The notes below the pieces were generated by a model. The model saw nothing but the letters and a program-made list of their open reading frames with translations. It was not told where the DNA came from and made no database searches. A DNA stretch of 64,000 bases, from assembly GCF_933775445.1 (NCBI RefSeq), contig NC_065872.1, positions 13,516,001 to 13,580,000 on the forward strand. The letters run 5' to 3'. Within the stretch, counting starts at the first letter, position 1; the number at the start of each line of letters is the position of its first letter. Shown one piece after another: positions 36,350 to 46,300 of the stretch. Made by a program: the position numbers and the translations under genes. This DNA comes from Argentina anserina (taxonomy: Eukaryota; Streptophyta; Magnoliopsida; Rosales; Rosaceae).

Positions 36350-38631
36350 TAGGCCTCAGCATTTAGTCCGCGGATCCGAAAAGTCCGCGGAGCCCCGCAA
36401 GCCCAATGGACTTTTACCCATCCCGGCCTGTGAGGAAGCCCGCTTCCGTGGATAGAGGGTCGGGCTTAGATTAGAGATGTGAAATCCGGCCCGATCCTTA
36501 AAAGACCGCCAAAAAATAAAATATGATACATATTTTATTAGGTTTAGAATAAAAATATCGCATTATGAAGCAACTATATGAAGGAAACTTCTCGGGATCG
36601 ATCGACACCAGTCGATATGATTGGTATATATATTTAGTGACTATGTAAAAATTTCATCAAATTCAGATCTCGTTTGACCGTCGAAATTTCCAATAAACCG
36701 AAAACAACACTAATATGTCGTAATGGGAGACCCATTACTAAAATGCGAACACCGAAAGCCGTTTGCATATATGAAATCACCTAATTTTTGTCACTGATTG
36801 TTTGCGATCGCACCAAGAAAACTCATTTGGAAAAGCCCTGGTCAATGAGGATTTTAATATGTCAAAACGTTTTTTTTACCGTAGGTACAGACGGTCAGAA
36901 AATATCCAAAACAGACGAAATTTTTACGGGTGCCCAAAATATATATACTGATCACATCTGCTGGTGTCGATCGACCATATTTCGAATTAAAGTTATCGAT
37001 CGCCGAAGTATCCACTAATGTATTATAACATTTATATTAAGTTTATATTAAAACTATCGCATTATGAAGCGACTATATGAAGGAAACTTCTCGGGATCAA
37101 TCGACACCAGCCGATGTGATCGGTATATAGATTTAGTGATCTTGTAAAAATTTCATCCAATTCGGACCTCGTTTGACCGTCGGAATTTCCGGTAAACCGA
37201 AAACACCACTAATATGTCCTAAGGGAGGACCCATTACAAAGATGCGAACGCCAAAAGCCGTTTGTATATCTAAAATCACCAAATTTTTGTGACGTATCGT
37301 GCACGGTCACACAGGGAAAACCTATTTAGCAAAGCTCCGGTCAATGGGGTTTCAATATGTCAAAACGCCTTTTTTTTGTTGACCGTAGGTATGAACAGTC
37401 AAACCATGTCCAAAATGGATGAAATTTATACGGGGTTCCTAAATATATATACCGATCACATCTACTATGTCGATTGACCATATTTCGAACTAGAGTTGGC
37501 GATCGCCGAAGTGTCAACTAATGTATTATAACCTTTATATTAGGTTTAAAAAAAACTATCACATTATGAAGTGACTATATGAAGAAAACTTCTCGGGATT
37601 GATAGACACCAGCCGATATAATCGGTATATATATTTAGTGACCCTATAAAAATTTCATCTAATTCGGACCTCGTTTGACCGTCGGAATTTTCGGTAAATC
37701 GAAAACACCACTAATATGCCCTAAGGGAGGACCTATTACAAATATGCGAACGCCGAAAGCCGTTTGTATATCTGAAATCACCTAATTTTTGTTACCTATC
37801 GTGCGTGGTCCCACTGAATAAATCTATTTGGCAAAGTCTCGGTCAATGGGGTTTCAATATGTTAAAACGCCTCTTTTTTAGTTCACAGTTGGTACTAACG
37901 GTCAAACCATGAAACATACGAAATTTTTACGGGTTTCCTAAATATATATACCGATCACATCTACTGGTGTCGATCGACCATATTTCGAACTGGAGTTGTC
38001 GATCGCCGAAGTGTCCACTAATGTATCATAACCTTTATATTAGGTTTATAATAAAAACGATCACATTATGAAGCGACTATATGAATGAAACTTCTCAGAA
38101 TCGATCGACACCATCCGATGTGATCAATATATATATTTAGTGATTATTTTAAAATTTCATCCAATTTAGACCTCGTTTAACCGTCAGAATTTCCGGTAAA
38201 CCAAAAACAACACTAATATGCCCTAAGAGGATATCCATTACCAAGATGCGAATGCGGAAAGCTGTTTACATATTTGAAATCACCTAAATTTTGTCACTGA
38301 TCGTGCTTGGTCGCAATGAGGAAACCCATTTGGCAAAACCCCGGTCAATGAGGTTTTATTATGTGAAAACGCCTCTTTTTTGGTTGACCGTAGGTACGGA
38401 CGGTCAAACCATGTTCAAAACGGATGAAATTTTTACAAGGTCCCTCAATATATCCCTCAATATATATATTGATCACATCTATTGGTGTCGATCGACAATA
38501 TTTCGAAACTAGAATTTATCTGTTTTTAGAATGTTTTCTAATAATTTTTATATTGTTTCAAACCCTTAAATTAGAGTATTATATTTTTTTCTAATACAAC
38601 CCCGCAAGGCCCGGCCCGTTGACGAGCCCTA
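36350..38631 (+). mobile_element. Non-autonomous hAT-like element, copy 2 (opposite orientation to copy 1)
   Basis: Flanked by an 8-bp direct repeat with one mismatch (CTTCACAC at 36342-36349, CTTCACGC at 38632-38639). Begins TAGGCCTCAG and ends GACGAGCCCTA, whose complement is TAGGGCTCGTC, so the ends form a short degenerate inverted repeat (TAGGSCTC). The GC-rich subterminal segment contains GTCCGCGGATCCG. The interior holds four units; the marker ATATATAC(C/T)GATCACATC occurs at about 36940, 37442, 37942 and 38460, a spacing of about 500 bases. The units are the inverse complement of copy 1's. No transposase is present. Recurrent short plus-strand frames within units are not genes. Confidence 0.85.
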
Positions 38632-38639
38632 CTTCACGC

Positions 38640-39449
38640 TAGAAAACTGAATCCATGTTAACAGTATTCATATCATCCTCAATATTATTCCTTATAAATA
38701 CACTTATCTTTAAAAATGTCAACACCATGATGATGCTCGTTGCAAACAATGCAGTGGCTAATCTAATTTAGCATGTTATGTGCTCTTTCCTAAGTATTTG
38801 TGGTGAACATAAAACTTATTCTCTCCACATCAAATGTCCGGTTGGCAAGATTGTACGCCTTGAAGGCGTCATTACATAACCTGATTTTCTTGTATTTTGT
38901 CCCAGATTCAGAGAATCTCTCACGCAAAATTTCAATATAACAAGAGTACATGCCATACAAAAAAGCACAAAGTAGTTTGCATGTGTAGCAATCAGATTTT
39001 TTAGATAAAAAAATCTTCATCTTACGTTCCCTCTCTAGCCTCGTAGCTCTTTTGATTTTCCATCATTTTGATTTAGAGAGAAATTAATGCCAGAGAGAAC
39101 AGTTATTCTCCAATACCTCCTAGATAATGTTAGCAAGAGGACTGAAATCCATTTTTAAGTCTCTAATTTCTCCTCTAGTAGCATCAAATTATAATTTCAT
39201 CCGCTTATAAAACTTTTTCCAATAAGGATAAGACAAATTTTTCTCACTCATGTCGATTAATCAGGATCACTTTTAGGTTTAAGAGAAAGTCTCTAATGTC
39301 AATCCGGACAGATTCCGCTGCAAACTTCACATGACTATAGATACTTAAATTAACTATCATTGACACCTCACCTAAAATAACATAATTTGACCATATTGAA
39401 AGATTTCCATTGGCGAACCCCATAGCATGTGCGTGTAACATGTATGATC

Positions 39450-39498
<49 letters not shown>

Positions 39499-39636
39499 AC
39501 TTTCACCAGCTGAAGGAGTTGATTATCCGTGACCTCAGTCCATGCCAACCTTCAATCTTAGATAACCTTTAAGAACAAAATTCTTGATATTTAGGATTAG
39601 AAATAATTTGAACTCTAAGCATTTGGTGTCATCAGT
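38640..39636. other. Intergenic with an (AT)n microsatellite, no gene seen
   Basis: No domain could be recognised in the short frames here. An (AT)n run occupies about 39451-39493. Confidence 0.45.
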
Positions 39637-39738
39637 GTTAATAATGTTGCAATACAGTTTTTTTTGTAATCCAAAACTCGTATTAATCTTTGTAACAAAT
39701 TACATTTAAGTGATTATTATCTGATGAGGCCTCAATAC
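39637..39738 (+). pseudogene. 3-isopropylmalate dehydrogenase fragment A (about 100 bp)
   Basis: About 100 bases (GTTAATAATGTTGCAATACAG through CTGATGAGGCCTCAAT) align by eye with the NAAMQL...[13 protein letters not shown] region of the near-complete copy at 41.8-43.0 kb, with several substitutions and a gap. It lies upstream of fragment B although it corresponds to a more C-terminal part of the protein, so fragments A and B are out of order. Confidence 0.65.
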
Positions 39739-39769
39739 CAAGGTGAATCCTCACTTCTTCCTCTGTTGT

Positions 39770-39836
39770 AGTTGTTCGGCTTTGTTGCCTTTTGGGTTTT
39801 TCGCTTAATGAAAGTTTATTTCATCATTAAAAAAAT
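39770..39836 (+). mobile_element. Possible 3' tail of a truncated LINE
   Basis: The text CTTTTGGGTTTTTCGCTTAATGAAAGTTT followed by ATTAAAAAAATG is similar to the 3' end of the LINE at 49.7 kb (CTTAATGAAGTTTCAATTTGAC, then poly-A). Only the tail is present, and no target duplication was found. Confidence 0.35.
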
Positions 39837-40011
39837 GTATTGACTTGCCAACGTGTCCCCAACTCCATGTAGTAACATCTAGTAGCACCTCCAGGCCCTC
39901 AATTAAATTTTCCATTACCTCCTCAATTATCTTGTCCTTCTTCTCTTCGAATTTTTCTAAACACTAACTTGTATTGCTGCTTCATTAACCTCATTCCTCT
40001 TTCTGGCAAAT

Positions 40012-40440
40012 GTGAGGCCGACAATTGTTTTACCACAGTCGGTTGATGCCTTTACTTTGAAGAGAGAGGTCTCACAAGGGGTTGACCTTATGGTTATAAG
40101 AGAGCTCACTGGTGGACTTTGGACAACCAAGGGGTTTTGGCACTAACAAAAATAGTGAGGAGATTGGTTTCAATACCGAGGTGTATTATGCTTATGAGGT
40201 AGATTGTATTGCTCGAGTTGCATTTGAGACCGCTAAGAAGTGGCAAGGAAGCTCTGTAGCGTTGACAAATAAAATATTTTGGAGGAAGATAATTTAGAAA
40301 ATAGCCTTGGAATATCCTGATGTTGAACTGTCACACATGTATATATGTCGATAATGCTGCAATGCAACTTTTCGTAATCCAAAAAAGTTTGATACAATTG
40401 TAAGTTTGTAACAAACAACATTTTTGGCGATATATTATCT
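40012..40440 (+). pseudogene. 3-isopropylmalate dehydrogenase fragment B
   Basis: The plus strand reads [20 protein letters not shown], then [16 protein letters not shown], then [20 protein letters not shown], then [11 protein letters not shown]. Stops and small deletions intervene, including loss of residues around WRKRIQ and an insertion in the HMYVDN segment. It covers about the middle third of IPMDH with no introns. It closely resembles the minus-strand copy at 41.8-43.0 kb but lacks some of that copy's stops and has its own. The two may be independent copies of the same parent. Confidence 0.8.
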
Positions 40441-41351
40441 CAATTTATAGCTCATTTTTAGGTGAAATTTATTAAAGAAAACGATATCATATATAAGATC
40501 GATGTTGTTATACTAATATTGACAAGTCATAAGTTGTAAATTTTTTTTAGATAACTCATGACTCAATCTAGTATATACATGTATGTATGTATAAAAAAAT
40601 CATAAACTAGAACTTTTCCCAAAATTCAAATACTTAATACCTTGTAGCAATTAGCAATAAACAAATCTTTGAACAACTATGATATCCGTTCATTTCACAT
40701 TTCATGAACTGTCACTCAAATCATTAGCTGCAACTTTCTTCAAAAGTTGCTCATTATAGTAAAGGATCGAATATAATTTTGATGATGTAATAACTCCATG
40801 GATTAGTATGTTGTTATTAAGTGCATAGGCCGCATATCATCTATAGTATTTATCGAGTAATTGATTATCGTTGAAAGTCAGAGAATTAAAGCCATGTCTC
40901 AGTCGAAATTGATTATCATTAGCCTTAATTATTTTCAGAGTAGTCATCCTTATTGGCACTCTGCTCCTATTCATCACATTCTTTAACGACAAGAAATATA
41001 GTCAATTTTAAATTGACACCGTAGTATGAAATTCTTTCACCTCCATTACTAAGTTCCAAATCTCGGTGTATCAGTGATACAAGTGGCCGGAATTATTGCT
41101 CCATTACCATAACAAAGCCCAAACACCGCGTTTTAGAGTTGGCTTATCACTTACAAGAAAAGACTTGATCTAATAGATCAAATGATACATGGTTAATATA
41201 AGGCGTTTTAGCTAAAGTTTTCTTTCATGTAATTCTCATCGCATAAGTAAGAGTGAACAATATTTTCATGGTACAATAATCCTCCATGAGCATGACAACC
41301 TTAAGCACCAAGCCAAGTTAAAAAAAACAATATATGTATGTGAAATTCATT
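40441..41351. other. Intergenic, no gene seen
   Basis: AT-rich. No supported feature between IPMDH fragment B and the 120-bp tandem repeat. Confidence 0.4.
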
Positions 41352-41711
41352 TGCATAAACTGAAAATTGTTTTATTTCACCTAAAAAAATGGAGCTACAA
41401 ATCGAGAAGTGATAAAGGAGTTGCTTCTCATATATTACCAACATAAAAAGGGGAAATGACTTCTATTTTACTGCATAAATTGAAAATTGTTTTATTTCGC
41501 CTAAAAAAATGGAGCTACAAATCGAGAAGTGATAAAGGAGTTGCTTCTCATATATTACCAACATAAAAAGGGGAAATGACTTCTATTCTACTGCATAAAC
41601 TGAAAATTGTTTTATTTCGCCTAAAAAAATGGAGCTACAAATCGAGAAGTGATAAAGGAGTTGCTTCTCATATATTACCAACATAAAAAGGGGAAATGAC
41701 TTCTATTCTAC
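41352..41711. repeat. Three near-identical 120-bp tandem units
   Basis: Units start at about 41352, 41472 and 41592, each opening TGCATAAA(C/T)TGAAAATTG. The 60-base segments at 41401-41460, 41521-41580 and 41641-41700 are identical, and only about three bases differ elsewhere (CAC/CGC, AAAC/AAAT, TTTTA/TTCTA). Such identity points to recent amplification. No coding potential. Confidence 0.95.
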
Positions 41712-41789
41712 TCATCTGCTTTTCCTCTCCGATTAGAATCTACTCTAGAGGTAGACATGACTAACTTCATACCGGATAAACTACTAGAA

Positions 41790-42978
41790 AATCAATTGAG
41801 TTAAGTACCTCTTCACCCATTTTTTTGCATCCCACCAATTTCATTCATGAGGAATAGATATCAATTGTTCAAAATCCACGGTTCAAAGTATCTAAAACTG
41901 ATGCCTCAATTCTCTTAGCAACGTTTTCTTCTCCTAGACCGTACTTCAAAAGCATAGCAACACTAAGAACTGTTGCTAATGGATTTTCTATATTATGCCC
42001 GACAATATCAGGAGCAGAACTGTGTATAGGCTCGAAAAGTCCAGGACTTGATTCTCCAAGACTTGCGGACGGAAGCATCCCAATACTTCCAATAATCATT
42101 GAGGCCTCATCAGATAATATATCGCCGAAAATGTTGTTTGTTACAATTGTATCAAACTATTTTGGATTACGAACAAGTTGCATTGCGGCATTATCAACAT
42201 ACATGTGTGACAATTCAACATCAGGATATTCCAAGACTATTTTCTGAATTCTCTTCCTCCAAAACATTGATGCCTCCAAAATATTTGCTTTGTCAATGCT
42301 ACAGAGCTTTCCTTGCCGCTTCCTAGCGGTCTCAAATGCAACTCGAGCAATACGATCTACCTCAGAAGCAAAATACACCTCTGTATTGAAACCAATCTCC
42401 TCACCGTTTTCATTGGTGCCAAAACCCCTTGGTTGTCCAAATTAGATGCCACCGGTGAGCTCTCTTATAACCATAAGGTCAACCCCTTGTGTGACCTCTC
42501 TCTTCAAAGTAGAGGCATCGACCAACTGTGGTAAAACAACTGCCGGCCTTAAATTTGCAAATGCATTAAGACCTTCCCGAAGCTTAAGCAACCCAGTTTC
42601 TGGTTTCAAATGCTTTTCGTTTTTATCCCACTTGTACCTCCCAATTGCTCCAAGCAGAACTGCATCAGAATGCTTAGCAGCCGTTAGGGTCTCTTCTAGT
42701 AATGGCACTCCAGTCAAGTCCAAGGCATTTCCACCCACATGCATTTCTTTGTATCTAAACTCAATCCCTTCAATGGAGGCAGCGAGGTTGAGGACGTTTT
42801 TGGCGACTGAAGTCACTTCGGGGCCAATGCCATCGCCAGGAAGTAGGGTGATGGTGTAGCATTTTGAGGGTGGAGCGGCGGAGCACCTCACCTTATCAAT
42901 CCTGATGGTGTGTTTGTGTTTAGGGTTGCAGCCAAGCGGCGTGAAGGGCCTAGAGTTGAGTTGCAGACATGCAGCCAT
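41790..42978 (-). pseudogene. Intronless (retrocopy-like) 3-isopropylmalate dehydrogenase, near full length
   Basis: IPMDH oxidises 3-isopropylmalate in plastid leucine synthesis. From ATG 42978 the minus strand encodes a transit-peptide-like start ([16 protein letters not shown]), then [13 protein letters not shown], then [14 protein letters not shown], then [18 protein letters not shown], then [11 protein letters not shown]. It continues through [34 protein letters not shown] and [15 protein letters not shown] to KLVGCKKMGEEVL near 41800. No intron interrupts it, whereas plant IPMDH genes usually have several. In-frame stops: TAA at 42442-42444, TAG at 42157-42159, TGA at 41869-41871 and one more near 41845. 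Three fit single substitutions of CAG, CGA and GGA. No poly(A) tail was located. Confidence 0.88.
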
Positions 42979-43322
42979 TCGTCAAATGCTAACAAGTTTC
43001 TAAGGTACGTACCATTTATATCTTCCTTTTGTTAAGCCTACTGCGAGCATGATGCTATTAACCAAATCCCCAAAGAATTAGGAGAACACTCGACCCGACT
43101 CTCAACAGAATAGATTGAAGTAAACCAAATCTGCAAAAAATTGGGAGACACTCATTCACGTTTGTTGTATAGTGATGCTGAAACTTCAATAATGCAATTC
43201 TTGGAAGTAGCTAATCTATTGTTCTTTTTGTATGTAGATGGTCGAGCCAGAGAATTAACATGATGGCGGATACATTGAAGAAGGGCTTTTAGCAAAGTAA
43301 TGGTGTCATGTTTATGGTAATC
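42979..43322. other. Intergenic between the IPMDH copy and the LINE insertion
   Basis: No gene recognised. Its right edge is the 19-bp target duplication. Confidence 0.4.
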
Positions 43323-43341
43323 AGAACCTTCCTTCTCATAT
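43323..43341. repeat. LINE target-site duplication, left copy
   Basis: AGAACCTTCCTTCTCATAT, identical to 49767-49785 after the poly(A) tail. Confidence 0.85.
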
Positions 43342-43388
43342 GGAATGAGTTCTTGATCATCGGTGGTTGGGTTACTGCCGCGTGAATA

Positions 43389-43573
43389 CTAGAATGCAAA
43401 GATGGTGTTGTGAAGCTCTAAACAGTCTGCAATGGACAGTGTCGCCACAAAGCACTCATAGTCTTCGAGTGCGTTGTAGACCCTGTTGCAGGCTTGGAGC
43501 CACGAACTTGTTCCAGGCTTTAAGTCATCACCGGAGAAGTCTATGACCGAAATCTGGCCTCTGTGTTAGACAT
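43389..43573 (-). pseudogene. AOP/2-oxoglutarate-dependent dioxygenase N-terminal fragment
   Basis: From an ATG at 43573 the minus strand reads MSNTEA, then with a one- or two-base frame slip ISVIDFSGDDLKPGTSSWLQ, ACNRVYNALEDYECFVATLS and LELHNTIFAF before a TAG. This is the N-terminal domain of AOP-like plant 2-ODDs. The iron-binding C-terminal part is absent. It lies between the left LINE target duplication and LINE coding sequence, in antisense to the LINE. Confidence 0.75.
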
Positions 43574-44450
43574 TCTACCCATGATCGATTGATCTGATGA
43601 TCGAGTTTATTTTTCCTCTCAGATCAATATTGTCACAGTCGCTTTAATACGAGTGTTATTAGTCAGACTCTCGTAGAGTTGTTTTGTCCAGTGTTCTTTG
43701 TTTCTCCTCCTAGATCTTGGAGGCTTTATCCTTTATTTGGAGTTCTCTACCCAAGACGTGGTAGCCCTTCCCTGGGATTTCTCTGTCCTCTTTTTCTCCC
43801 ATGCGCTCGTTCGACAACCTTGCTTTCAGGTTGGAAAACAATTGCAACTTGGAGAATGTCAACAATGGAGTCTCTCTCCTTGGAGCCCTCATAGCAGATG
43901 TGGTCCCTAATTTTGGTGGTATAAAGGGCTCTCTCAAACGTTCTTGGAGGCACTTTGGCCCTCTGAAGATCGTACATCTACACAGCAACGTGTTCTCAAT
44001 TGTGATAACACCAAAGAATGTAGATGAGCTTCTGCTTGGTGGTCCCTGGCACGTCGATAACATGAGATTCATTGTGGTACGATAGAGATCAAATCTCACT
44101 GTTAGAGATGTTCATCTTCACAAAGCCTGGTACTGGGTTCAGATTTCAGGTTTAACTCAGGAAAAGCTAACAACAACAATGCCAAGGAGATAGGTGCGGA
44201 GATTGGAGAGGTGCTGCAGTTGGAAGATATTAGTCAGGAGGATATCACACTTAGGGCTTTCCTCAGAGTCAAGGTGTTTTTGGACGTTAGAGATGCACTT
44301 CCGACAGGTTTTTGGTTACCGCTGAATGCTTACTCAAAGACTAGAGTGGAGTTTGCTTATGAGGGGCTAAAAGATTTCTGCTATCGATGTGGTAGACTTG
44401 GCCATAAGGAGGATGATTGCCTAAATCCTTCGCTGGTTAATCATTAAGCT
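43574..44450 (+). pseudogene. LINE ORF1 (DUF4283 and CCHC zinc knuckle), broken
   Basis: From the ATG at 43801, SFDNLAFRLENNCNLENVNN and VHLHSNVFSIVITPKNVDEL with GGPWHVDNMRF represent the DUF4283 nucleic-acid-binding domain, ending in a stop at 44083-44085. Downstream in another frame comes the zinc knuckle, FCYRCGRLGHKEDDC (about 44378-44420). 43574-43800 is CT-rich leader. ORF1 proteins bind element RNA. Confidence 0.8.
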
Positions 44451-45460
44451 TCAGAGGAAGTGGAGTATGAGATTCTTTGGTATGGTCCATGGATGAGGAG
44501 GAGTGTACTTTCAGCTCCTACCCCTTCCTGGTTGGATAAGAGATTCCTGCGCCGGAATCCATCCACTGGACGGTATCTTGGAACTGTGCCATTCATCGTC
44601 CCTGAGTTGGCTCCTTCACTTGATTGGGCTCCTTAGCCAATGTTTGAGGGAAAAAGCCATTGTGCTGCCAGTTGTGATAGTGACAGGGGAATCTCCTCAC
44701 TCCATAGGGCTGAACGCGTGATGTTGTCGGCTTAAAACAACCTTCCTTCTCTGCCCCCGCAAATAAAAATTTTGGTGTCTCACCCCTTCCCAAGCCCTAA
44801 CTGGTTGATGCTCGCTGTCGTTGCTCAGAAAACTCATGTGGAATGGTCAAAGAGGGTTGAATCACTAGATTGTGGCCCTATGCCTGACCAGCTTTCCGTT
44901 TGTGTGGATGCCCAATGTTCTGGCCCAGATACGAGCCTCTCCCTCTCACTAACTACAATTAATGATGTCATGCAAGTGGGCCAGCCTATAGAGGCGGGTC
45001 GGGCCTTTGTCTCGGAGCCGGGTGCGAACTCTCTTTTACTCGTTGATTGTGATACTTCTATTCGAATTGACCTAAACCAAGATCCAGAGCAGCAGCTCCC
45101 TTTCATTCCACCCCAAATTTCTAATTGCTCAGATCGATCCCTCCCCATATCGTCCTCGTCAGGTAAGGTTCGCTCTCTGGCGGCATGCTTGAGTGTGGAT
45201 GGCGATGCTATTAGAAGAGGCGCTCGAGGGCGAACTAGTGCTAGGGGTTGGAAAAAGAGGAGTTGTTCAGCGCGGCCTGAGAATGATAAGGAAGAGCGAG
45301 TCTTTCAAGTCTACAAGAGAATGAGGGGAACTGCGATTTTGGATGATGGGTTGGTTGATTTGGGTTATGCTGGTGTGGCTAAAAGACCGATGGTTGTGGC
45401 AGAAGCAGGTAGTTTTGAACCGGAAGGGCATTCCCACTACTTTCATGTCACATGTCAGTC
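44451..45460 (+). pseudogene. LINE ORF1 C-terminal/linker region, degenerate
   Basis: Open stretches in the ORF1-to-ORF2 interval (especially 44772-45464) are Ser/Pro/Arg-rich, with basic parts such as ARGRTSARGWKKRSCSARPE. This fits a low-conservation ORF1 tail. Several stops interrupt it and no separate domain is visible. Confidence 0.55.
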
Positions 45461-46300
45461 ATGAGTACACTACTTTCATGGAACTGTCAAGGACTAGGCT
45501 GTGCCTTGGCAATTCAGAAACTTGGATAGTTGATTCGAACTCACTCTCCTTCTATTGTCTTCTTGTCAGAAACAAAGCAATCGAAGTTCAGAATTAATAA
45601 TCTCAGGAGACACCTTCACTTTTGAAATGGCATCATTATTGATCCTACTCTTTTCAGGAGCTCGTGGGTTAGCAATTTGGTGGAAGCCTGATGTGGAAAT
45701 GAAGTTTGTCTCTAAGAGTAAGAACTTGGTAGATGCGGAGGTGAAGTTTTCCAATTCAGATATCACTGTTCGCTTGTTATTCTTTTATGGCCCTTCTTCT
45801 CAGGGGGATAAAATAGTGTTTTGGTCTTCTGTCTCTAATTTGGCAATTTCTAGTTCTACTCCTTGCTTTTGTGTCGGTGACTTTAATGAAATTGTTGCAA
45901 TGTGTGAGAAGGAAGGGGGTCTACCATGGTCTTGGAGTAGACCTAGATATTTAAAGGAGTTCATGGATGCAAATTCGTTGGTGGACTTCAGTTTTACGGG
46001 TTCGCGGTTTACGTGGGATAATAAGAGGGATGAGCCTTCAGAGATGATCAGATAGAGACTAGGTAGAGTAGTTGGGAATGCGGCGATTTTGTGTGCTTGG
46101 CCTAATGCCTTTGTGGAGCACGAGGCTCGTATTGGCTCTGACCACTCTCCGATTATTCTTTACTCTCATGACAAAGTTACAAAGAGCCCGTGTACCTTCA
46201 GATACGATGCAAATTGGGCTGATGATTCTGAGTGCCAAGAGCTTGTGGCTACGGCTTGGAACTCCTCTGATGTCAGTGATCCGTTTGTTACTTAGGAGAA
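45461..46300 (+). pseudogene. LINE ORF2 endonuclease domain, broken
   Basis: ATG at 45461 opens MSTLLSWNCQGLG, the usual start of plant L1 apurinic-type endonucleases. It continues with LSETKQ, CFCVGDFNEI, FTGSRFTWDN and IGSDHSPI, which are catalytic and metal-binding blocks. Stops fall near 45524, 45621, 46053 and 46293, plus frame changes. Confidence 0.82.

Noticed and set aside
36788..38512. Repeated small plus-strand ORFs (FTG...NIYTDHI-type proteins) in hAT copy 2, mirrored by minus-strand ORFs in copy 1
   Set aside because: They fall at the same place in each repeat unit and vary with indels between units. They are by-products of the array, with no domain and no conserved start.
19182..38631. 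The hAT pair as ends of one 19-kb composite transposon
   Set aside because: Each copy has its own, different 8-bp target duplication, so they inserted separately.
38790..39020. 76-aa minus-strand ORF as a gene
   Set aside because: No recognisable domain, no splice context, and typical length for chance in AT-rich DNA.
41338..41711. CRISPR-like array (repeats at regular spacing)
   Set aside because: The 120-bp units are contiguous with no unique spacers, and this is plant nuclear DNA.
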